This document shows positions 56,200-64,000 of a stretch of 64,000 bases of DNA, piece after piece (the stretch's first letter is position 1; each line of letters opens with the position of its first letter). A model generated the notes under the pieces. That model was not told the DNA's origin, searched no databases, and was given only the letters and a program-made list of their open reading frames with translations. Made by a program: the position numbers and the translations under genes. Source of the DNA: Amborella trichopoda (Eukaryota; Streptophyta; Magnoliopsida; Amborellales; Amborellaceae); the NCBI RefSeq assembly GCF_000471905.2, contig NW_006497023.1:820765-884764 (forward strand). Direction: 5' to 3'.

Positions 56200-57950
56200 A
56201 CATGGGAAGTAGGGCCAGCAGTCCACTCTCTCTCTTCTTTCTCTCTCCTCCCTTCCTTTCTCTATCCTCTATCTTCTCCCGATCTCTCTTCCCTCCTCTC
56301 TCTTCTTTCTCCTCTCTCTTTTTTCTCCCTCTCATTCTCTATCTTCTCCTCTCTCCTTCCCTCCATATCTCTCTTCCTTCCTCTGTCTTCTTTCTCTCGC
56401 TTCCTCGCTCACTCTTCTGGATTCTTCTTCTCTCCTCTTATCTCTCTTATCTCTCCTCTTCTCCCTATCTCTCATCCTTCCACTCTCTTTCTTCTCCGTC
56501 TGCTTCTTTCTCTTCTTGTCCCTCCTTCGTCTCTCCTTATCTCTCTTCCTTCCTCTCTCTTCTTTCTCTCTTCTTCTCTCTTCCTCTCTCTCTCACTCTT
56601 CTATATCCTTTTGTCTCATATTATCTCTCTCCTCTCTCCTCTTCTCTCTCTTCATTCTCTCTTTATCTCTCTTCCTTCCTCTCTCTTCTTCCGCTCTCTC
56701 CTTTTCTTTCTTCTTCTCTCTTCTATATCCTTCTTCTTTCTCTCTCCTCTCCCTATTCCTCTTCCTTCCTCTCTCTTCTTTCTCCCTCTTTCTCTCTCCT
56801 TTTCTCTCTTCTTCCCTCTCCTCCGTGAGTGGTGGCCTCAACTACTGTCTCAAGCTCTCTCTTTCCTCTAAACTCTTTCTTCTCTCTCACTCTTCTCTCT
56901 TTCTCCCTTTTATTTTCGCTTTCCTTCAAGAGCGACGACCTCAGTCGTCGTCTCACTCTTTCTCCTTCTCTTCCTCCTCTATCTCTCTTCTAAATTCTTC
57001 TTCTTCTCTCTCCTTCTCTCTTCCCTTTTCTCTCTCTATCTTGAGCGGTGACCTCAGCCATCATCTCGACCTCTCTCTTTCCTTTAACATCTTCTTCTTT
57101 CTCACTCTTCTCTCTTTCTCTCTTCTATCTTCTCTCTCCTCCCCAAGCGATGACCTTAGCTATATCTCCCCCTCTCTTTCTTCTAACAACTTTTTCTTTT
57201 CTATCATCTCTCTCCTCCTCGAGTGGCAGCCTCAACCACCGTCTCGCCCTCCATCTCCTATTAAGCCACTTCTTCTCTCTCTTTTATCTGCCCACTTCTT
57301 TCCCTGAGCGGCGTCCTAGGCTACCGCCTCACTTTCTCTCTTTCTCTCTCTTCATATCTTCTCTCCTCTTCTCTTCTCTCTATCTTCTTTCCTCTCTCCT
57401 CTCAACTCTTTTTCTCTGTTTGCTCTATTTCTATCTCTCTATCTCCTCTCCTATCTCTTTTCTCCTCTCCTCTCTCTTCTTTCTTCTCTCTCTCCTTCCT
57501 CTCTTCTTATACTCTCTCTTTCACTTTGCTTCTCTCGCTCCTGTCTCTCTTCTCGCTCTCCCCTCTTGCCACTCTTTCTCCTTCACACTCTCTCCCCCTT
57601 CCTTTTCCTTCACTTTCCTCTCTCCTCTCCCTCGGTGGCGGCTTAAGTTGACATCATACTTTCGCTCCCCCACTCTTCTTACCCCTCTCTCTTTCTTTTC
57701 CCTTCTCCTCTCTCCTTCCTTAGATTTTGTCTCGTCTCTCTTCCCCCATTTTATCTTCTATCTATTTGATTTCTCTCTCCTTTACTCTCGAGTGACATTA
57801 GCTCATTCTTTGTTCTCATTTTATCTCTAAGGCAGCAGCTTAAGCCATCAACTTGCTCTCCCTTTCTCCTTTCTTTCTTTCTCTGCTTCATCTAATCTCA
57901 ACTGTCCCCCTTCTCATCTCCCTTCTCCCTCACCCTCTTAAAGAAAAATA
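56200..57950 (+). repeat. Pyrimidine tract with spaced stem-loops in the LTR of element F
   Basis: About 1.75 kb of CT-rich sequence on the plus strand, the counterpart of the GA tracts of B and C in opposite orientation. From 56820 it is interrupted by units such as GCGACGACCTCAGTCGTCGTC (56931), GAGCGGTGACCTCAGCCATC (57042) and GAGTGGCAGCCTCAACCACC (57222). Leu/Ser/Phe frames up to 263 codons are artefacts. Confidence 0.8.
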
Positions 57951-58319
57951 AGTCATATATCATGAGTCCTTGATTGAGAAGACCTCGTGAGGCTGTCCAA
58001 TTGAAACGAATTATATGACACCATTCCCCCCATTTTTTCTTTAAGGGTATACACATGTGTGTGTACCCACCTTAACTCTAACCCACTTGTCTGGACATCT
58101 CATGGATGTGTGTGTGTGGCTGCAGGAAGGAAGAAAGGAGATAAAGGGAGTCAGGTACGAACCGGCTTCAAGCTTCGGGGGCTTTCTTTGTGATCTAAGA
58201 GGGTGTCCATGCAAGGAACCCGAGCGTATCACGGACCCATCATGAGGTAAGTCCCACCTCACGACCTCAATTCCTTTATCACTAAGTGGAACTCTGATCG
58301 TATAGTGTGTGCGTATCCA

Positions 58320-58756
58320 TGAGAAGACATTTTTCATCATCATGGGTCCCCAGTCCATAAAGCCTAACAAACAATGGAAATTCTGACAGTCTCAAAATGA
58401 CCACAAAACTGGTCAAGATCTTCATGAGGACTCCTAAAAGTCTTATGCTAAGTTTTTTCGCATTTCGATATATCTAAGGCAGTGCAGACAAAGAAACAGT
58501 TTCAGCAGAATCGGCCTCTTGCACCCTAAAACTGACCCTATAACTAGAATTATATTTTTTAGTATGTCAAATTGCTATGAGACCACTGCCATTGGATCCA
58601 ACATGGTTGAAAACCCCTAAGGGTCAAATTTCAGCTTAAACGGGCATTCCAAGAAGAAGTTATAGGAAAAAGAGTAAAGCAGGAGGAGCCACATGTTATT
58701 CCCGTGTGGCCACCCTGCAACTTAGCTCCATTAAAAGGATAGTAATGAATAGTTCC
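58320..58756 (+). repeat. LTR H: start of another plus-strand Tat LTR
   Basis: TGAGAAGACATTTTTCATC at 58320 matches the reverse complement of the C LTR end (TGTTTGAAGACATTTTTCAG). Colinear similarity continues through AGTCTCAAAATGACC, GCAGACAAAGAAACAGTTTC and CCAACATGGTTGAAAACCC. At about 58757 the sequence switches to an LTR in the opposite orientation. Confidence 0.7.
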
Positions 58757-60455
58757 ACAACAACATTACAGCTAGATGACAGGACTGCCATGAGATGCTA
58801 ACCTCAATCACTCTTGATCAAACAAGAGAGCTGTAGAGGAATGGTTAAAGAGAAAGAAGAGGATAGACGTAAGGAGAGAAGGAAGAGGAGATGCAGTTGG
58901 TGCTAGACATCATCTACTATTTCAGGAGATGGGAGAGAGAGGAAGCAGTCGGCATTAGGTTTTGTCGACTGTGTCAGATGTGAAGAGAGGAAGGGAACCC
59001 ACTGGCACTTAGTCTCACCATCTGACAGAAGAAGAGAGGGAATAGACCAACCAGTGCTAGACCTCATTGACTGGTAGAGAGAGAAAAGACAACAGATGCT
59101 AAGCCTCATCAATCGATAGAGGAAGAGAGAGAAAATCAATCGATGTTAGGTCTCGCCGACTGATAGACGAAGAGAGAGGAAACCAACTGGTGTGAAGACC
59201 AATCGGCACTAGGTCTCGCCGACTAACATAGCAAGAGAGGGAAAACCAACCGGTGCTACGTCTCTCCGACTAATAGACGAAGAGGGAGAAGACCAACTAG
59301 CGCTAGGTCTCACCGACTGGTAGAGGAATTGAAAGAAAACCAACCAGTGCTAGGTCTCGCCGATTGGTAGACGAATAGAGAGAAAACCAACTGGCACTAG
59401 GTCTCGTCGACTGGTAGACAAAGAGGGAGAAGAAGAGAGAGAAAGAGAGAAGAGAGAAAGAAAAGAGAGAAAGAAGGAGATAAAAGAAGAGAGAGGAGAG
59501 AGGGAAGAATAGAGAAAGTAGAGAGTGTAGAAGAGACAGAAAGGAGAGAGAAAGAGAGAGAAGAAAGAGAGAAGAAGAGAGAAGAAGGAGAAGAGAAGAA
59601 GAGAGAGAAGAGAGAGAAGAAGAGAGGGCAAGAGAGAAGAGAGTAAAAGAGAGAAGAGAGAAAAAGAGAGTTACTTGCTTGAAGGGTACCTTCCCTTTTC
59701 TTCTCTCTCCTCTCTCTATCTTCAAGTCGTACTCACAGTCTTAAGCAAGGAATCAAAATTTCTATTCAATCTTCTAAAAAAGTTAGCTAAAGGCTGAGGT
59801 TTTTTTGGTGGATGGGGGGGCTTCTACAATGAGGCAGTGCCTGTTTATATAGAGTTGTGCCCAAACATGGGTGGATCGATCAAAACTAGACCTAATTGAT
59901 GAAAATTAAGATTTAATTGAATTAAAATGGGTTTAAAAATGATTGTTTTGCCCCTGCCTACAATGTGTGGAATTCCATCACAATCCTTGTGGCTGCCCGA
60001 GAACTTGCGTGAACTTTCGTGGCTGACCTAGGGTTATCTTGATGCTTGTTTGATCGAAAGATTATTGTTTTCTTGTAGGGCTCGACATGACGATTGTTTT
60101 TATACTAACTTCGAGCCATGAATCTTGTTTTTGAGTCATGATAACGAGACTTAAAATTTGTTTGAATCTTGGAAACTTCGGATCGATAGTGAGGTCTTTC
60201 CTTAATTTTTTTTCTATGATTTCTTCATTGCAACGCACTATGCATGCCATCACGATCGTGTGGCAACAATTGGAACATGATTTGATGCCCGAACGAAAAT
60301 TTCGTAACTTTTGAGTTTTTGCTGGAATCTAGAATCCGACGGTAAAATTTTAGTTACTTTGTCAGCTTCGTGCATGAAATCTGACAGTCCATCATGTACG
60401 TGGTTCGGTCCAATGAAAGCCCTGAACCTTACGCACACAATGGAATTGGTGTGAA
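58757..60455 (-). repeat. LTR D: minus-strand Tat LTR fragment
   Basis: Similar to B and C LTRs from their middle U5 to the middle of U3. It contains a hairpin array (58890-59420), purine tract (59420-59670), promoter (CTATATAAAC on the minus strand, 59843-59852) and U3 words such as ACCTTACGCACACAATG at the right end. Neither LTR edge is present. It directly abuts the gag of element E and may be the remnant of its 3' LTR. Confidence 0.75.
58890..59420 (-). repeat. Hairpin array in LTR D
   Basis: About ten units of roughly 50-55 bases built on CCAATCGGCACTAGGTCTCGCC and variants: purine run, stem, CTAGGTCT-like loop, stem. The loop resembles that of element B (CTAGGCTT); the stems differ. 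Confidence 0.75.
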
Positions 60456-62700
60456 GGGCTTAGGTGGGTCGTCGTGGTTTTGGGGTGTGGGCTTGGAGCT
60501 GAGATCATCCTCATTGCTTTGATATTGAGTATCTTTGGTCATTAACTTCTGGGTGAGGTTATGCTCGCTTTGTTCTTGATCTACTAGACTTTCCAATTGA
60601 TTTCTTCTTATGCTCCAAGGCCTTTGTAGATGTTCTTCGAGTTTAGGCACAACTTGTGATTCTCTTGAGTTAATCATGATGACATTAGTATTCTTTGTCA
60701 AGACATCTAGAGTTTCTGATTCCTCTTTACCATCAACATCTTCCTTTTCGACACTTATCATTCTGTTATCGATGAGAACTTGAACTCTATGTCTGAAAGC
60801 TCAATATTCCATCATTCTATAGGCATAATTTTGATGCCAATTGCACCATTGAGATATATCGCCTCCATGAAAAGGAGGAATCTTGGCTACTGTCGGTAAT
60901 TCTATGAACCTTGCCTTAAGAAACTTCTTCATGACATCAGTCATACGCTCATCAATGGGAGTGAATTTCTATAGAAGTCTGCATTCTCCATGTGGTAGAA
61001 TGAATCTTACTCTTTCCTTGTGAATGATTTGTATAAGGGTTGCTTTTCTTGATTATGTTCACCTCTCCTTCTTGAGAGGGTTTTTTGTCTGTAGCTTTAT
61101 CTTCCTTGGATCGGTCATATCATGATATTCTTTCAAGCATAACCTCAAATCGGTAAGGGACTGTCCCCACACTGGAGAACGTGATATATTCTCGAGTCAT
61201 GCTCTCTAATGATATGCTTAGGTTCGCGACTTCAGGGAGTGGAGTTTCAAGGACTTACATATCGGGCTCTCGGAATCTGGTTATAAACAGGGAAAGAGAC
61301 TCATCCGACTTTTGTTTGGTGGAAGTTAACTCACCAAGGGTGATGGGTCTTGGACTTCCTTCACTATAGCGGGAGGAAAATTGCCTGAACATTTCGTCAA
61401 GAGTTGCTTGAGGATCCTCCTTCATGAATCTTCGGTGCCACATTAAGGGTTCTTCTTTTAAGCTATACGAGAACATGACCTTAAGTTGGTTGCGTCGGTC
61501 TCACAGTAGGTGGACCATCAATAAGTAGGCGTTGATGTGTGCCTCAGGATCCTCTTTTCCTGAAAATCTGTTTTTCAACTGTGGCATCACAAACCCCACT
61601 AGTAGATCTTCTAGGTTTCCTACAATTTCTTGTACATAAGCCTTAAGACTGGAGAAATCCTATATTCCCATTTTCTCTAAAGATTCTTGGAGGTGTTTCA
61701 TACGAGCGAATTGAGTCATCGTTGTAGCTATGAGCTGGCTCGGTTGTATGGTCTGTTGAACCTGATTTTCTGGTATGTGATTCGTATGAACAGGCTGTTT
61801 TGCCCATGTAGTGGGTTGCCCCAAGGACTGACTCTGAGGAATGTGTTGAACTTGATGTGCCGGTCATCGGCTTGTAGGCTTATCCTAGTTGAATTGGGTC
61901 AGAACATACCCATTACTCGGAGGTTGCACAACTTGGCCACCCAAGGAGGCATGCAAGATAGGATCACCGCTTAACTGAGATGAACGACTCAAGCTGCTAT
62001 GATAACTAGACCTCTGAACTTGGGCGGCTAAGGCTACCTGACCCTGACCTTGATTAGATGATCTATCCCTAGGGTTAGGGTATTCTCTTGCCCCAGCATT
62101 GGACTGAAAGAGTGAAGGAATGCCATGACTACTGCCAGAGGGAGTCTACCCTCTAGGTAATCTTTGGCTCAAGTGATGACTAGAACTAGACCCCCGGCAT
62201 GTAGTGGGTTGGATTGGCATACTAACAGCCCTAGGATGATCCTGGTTTTATTCAAAATGTTGGACTTAGCCTATGGCTTGAGCCTCTGACCTAACTTTCC
62301 TACATTGCGTACGCTGGATGGTGTATCCTCTACTGAGGAGGTCTTGAAAGTAAGCATGCACTTTGGGATTGTCTTTATATCAAGTTACATCAAAACTCTG
62401 ACCTTCACCGGTGATGGGTTTCTAGAGTAGACTTTCTCTAGTTGTATATGAAACTACTAGCCCACTAACTGTTTGATTGCCAAGACTCAATGTTGGGTTG
62501 CTATAAGACCATCGGGGTTCATTTGACTGAGATCGGCTGACTCTGAGATTTGGGCCGGGGCCTTATTCTTGTTGTGCCAACTAGATTTGAGATTAACCCC
62601 TATGTCTTGGAGGATTGCCCCGGCTTGATCCCATGACTATTTATGGTATTACGAACCTTATTAATCTGTTGGCTCGTGACTTCTAAAGGTGGCCTTGAAG
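60456..62700 (-). pseudogene. Gag of element E (Tat type)
   Basis: Minus-strand gag. The core is at 61255-61476 (EEPLMWHRRFMKEDP, FRQFSSRYSEG, RPITLGELTSTKQKSDESLS, FITRFREPDM), matching the plant retrotransposon gag domain. A zinc-binding-like block lies at 60800-60880 (WCNWHQNYAYR), and an acidic tail at 60429-60761. 61640-62700 is Ser/Gly/Gln-rich and decayed. The sequence is not close to the gag of B or C, so E is another Tat subfamily. No pol domain is seen; LTR D follows directly. It is broken. Confidence 0.75.
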
Positions 62701-64000
62701 GCAGCTTGGACGGTTAGGTTTGGTTTTATGCGGGTCGAGAGTCGGCTCACTGATACGACTGCTATGGATGATCTGTGAGGGAGCACTGTGACGAAACCTC
62801 TCGGACCGACTGGGTTCTATGTATCTAGATTGAGCAGTGGCCATGGGGTTGGCTTTACTCTGCCATGGGTCATAATTCCTGGACTTGGTGAGTTCTAGAC
62901 TCGATGCCTCATGGTAGACCTATTATGTCCCTAGGGGCAAATCCCTAACTAAGATCTAGGCTAAGACAAGACTGGATGAAACCTATTTGACTCAATGGGT
63001 TTTGGTTTAAACCCTGAGCTAGGGTAAGCCTAGTCTAACTTTAGAGGCAACTCTAAGGTTAAACCTATGCTAGAACCTAGACCTAGACTAGATGGGTACG
63101 AGTCTCGGCTCGAATCTAGAGTGGATCTGGGTTCATACCTGGTTGTGAGCTTTGTTTAGACCTGGACTTAGTTGAGTGCAATCCAGGGCTTAGATCAAGA
63201 GGGTTGTGATAATAAGACCAGGTGTGGACCCAGATTGGATCAAAGTTGGTTTAGGCATGAGCCCTTGGCTCGAACAAAAAGGGGGCCAAGATTCGAACTT
63301 GGGTGTGATCCAAGTTCGAACTTGGGCTAAGCTGAGTATAAGCCTGAACTTGGACCCAGAGAGTTCTGATGATCAAACTAGGTGTGGACCCGGATTGAAT
63401 CAAGGATGGGCGAGGAATGAGACTTCGACTCGAACCCAAAGGAGGCTTAAGTTCGGACCAAGGGGAAACCTGGTTCAGATCTGGGCTAAGCTGGGTACAA
63501 GCCTAGACTTGGATCTAAAGAGTTCAGCTCGGACTAAAAGTGGGTCCGGAATGGGATCTAAGATTAACCAAAAAAAATAAGGAAGCAAGCACACGAAAAC
63601 GCTTGACCTAATATGATTATAGGTAGGCTTGGCTTGAGAGTGGGTTCCAAACTATTGAAATGCGGCTAGGCTGATGTAGGTCCCCACATAGGTCCTGCCC
63701 TCTTGTTATAGGATGTTCACTAGGTCCTACTATACATGAAGTTTCTTTGAGGCAAAGGATTACGGAGGGGCTCTCATAGTTAAAGTTACGCGAATCCCAA
63801 CCTCCTCGGCTCACAATGCTAGGTTCCCCTCACGTCGTTAATGCGGACTTTGGGAGTTTTTAAAATATTTGTTTGCTAGTTTTTTTGGCACTCCTGGTCG
63901 GGTGTTTGCTACAGTATGTAAAGAATCACACAATTAAAATAAACTTATGCACACAATGCACACAGAACAAGAACGGAAATAAGTGAGCGCTAGACACTGA
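62701..64000 (-). mobile_element. Leader region of element E
   Basis: Upstream of gag on the minus strand, with no recognised coding sequence. It holds a region rich in TAGACC/CTAGG words (62880-63140), a 160-base repeat (63195-63545) and a unique stretch (63600-64000). By analogy with B and C the primer site and 5' LTR should lie just right of the window. Confidence 0.5.
63195..63545. repeat. 160-base tandem repeat in the leader of element E
   Basis: Two full units and part of a third. GGTGTGGACC is at 63221 and 63381, and CTGGGCTAAGCTGGGTACAA-like words close each unit. The 124-codon plus-strand frame at 63206-63580 simply reads this repeat twice. Confidence 0.8.

Larger units (their letters stand above)
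14993..58310 (+). mobile_element. Element F: plus-strand Tat-type retrotransposon, 3' end only, split by G and C
   Basis: The visible parts are a 3' non-coding region (14993-17259), polypurine tract (17260-17271) and one LTR, whose three pieces (17272-17980, 38192-38445, 55547-58310) are separated by elements G and C. The pieces match, in reverse complement and in order, the LTRs of C and B: U3 start TGTTGAAGGGTATTTTC against TGTTTGAAGACATTTTTC in C, TATA box, pyrimidine tract, then the block that contains TGATCTAAGAGGGTG. The rest of F lies left of element B or is lost. It is the oldest host of the nest and is a fossil. Confidence 0.7.
55547..58310 (+). repeat. LTR of element F, third piece (rest of U3, R, U5)
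   Basis: It continues the F LTR after element C. 55860-55970 aligns in reverse complement with the promoter side of the B LTR, with a TATA box TATATATA at 55960-55967 on the plus strand. 56200-57950 is a pyrimidine tract with spaced stem-loops. 58140-58290 matches the block next to the primer-site end of the C LTR (TGATCTAAGAGGGTG, CAC-rich, GGACCC). The first five bases (ATGAA) are the right target duplication of C. Confidence 0.7.

Noticed and set aside
56202-57830. Plus-strand open frames of 208, 263 and 260 codons
   Set aside because: They come from the CT tract of the F LTR; a low-complexity artefact in several frames at once.

Overview
The window is plant nuclear DNA made almost entirely of LTR retrotransposons inserted into one another. 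I recognise no host gene, tRNA, rRNA or CRISPR array. The plant assignment rests on the element families: Tat/Ogre-type Ty3/Gypsy elements with very long LTRs, a second RNase H domain and a primer site matching tRNA-Arg, and Tekay/Del-type chromoviruses whose integrase ends in a chromodomain. Such nests are typical of heterochromatin in a large seed-plant genome. I cannot name the species. Element letters below are my own.

Layout. Element B (Tat/Ogre type, minus strand) fills 1-14992. Its 5' LTR is 12006-14992, followed leftwards by the primer site, a long leader with an extra open frame, gag, RT, two RNase H domains, integrase and a long 3' non-coding region that leaves the window at base 1. 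A segment of about 2.57 kb holding integrase and 3' region is present twice in tandem (870-3425 and 3440-6035). B sits in element F, a Tat-type element on the plus strand. Only the 3' end of F is visible: 3' region 14993-17259, polypurine tract 17260-17271, and one LTR from 17272 to about 58310 that two later elements split into three pieces. The first is G (17981-38191, Tekay type, minus strand, target duplication CTTTG), which itself carries I (21863-32266, Tekay type, minus strand, target duplication TGATG) inside its integrase region. The second is C (38446-55546, Tat/Ogre type, minus strand, near-matching target duplication ATGAC/ATGAA). To the right of F lie the start of another plus-strand Tat LTR (H, about 58320-58756), an inverted junction, a minus-strand LTR fragment (D, 58757-60455), and the gag and leader of a further Tat element (E, 60456-64000), whose 5' end is outside the window.

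All elements are fossils: each coding region is broken many times and none looks able to move by itself. The nesting gives an order of events: F first, then B, G and C into it, then I into G. By eye the LTR pairs of G and I agree at roughly 85-90 percent and those of C somewhat less. That suggests insertions some millions of years old, but nothing was calculated.

The most unusual signal is structural. The Tat-type LTRs all carry, in the transcribed U5 part, a long purine/pyrimidine tract studded with a repeated stem-loop unit. The unit keeps its architecture and partly its loop while the stem sequence differs between elements, with paired changes on both arms. Other points of interest are a possible antisense transcription unit in the Tat 3' region, a leader open frame shared by B and C, and short tandem arrays inside the Tekay LTRs.
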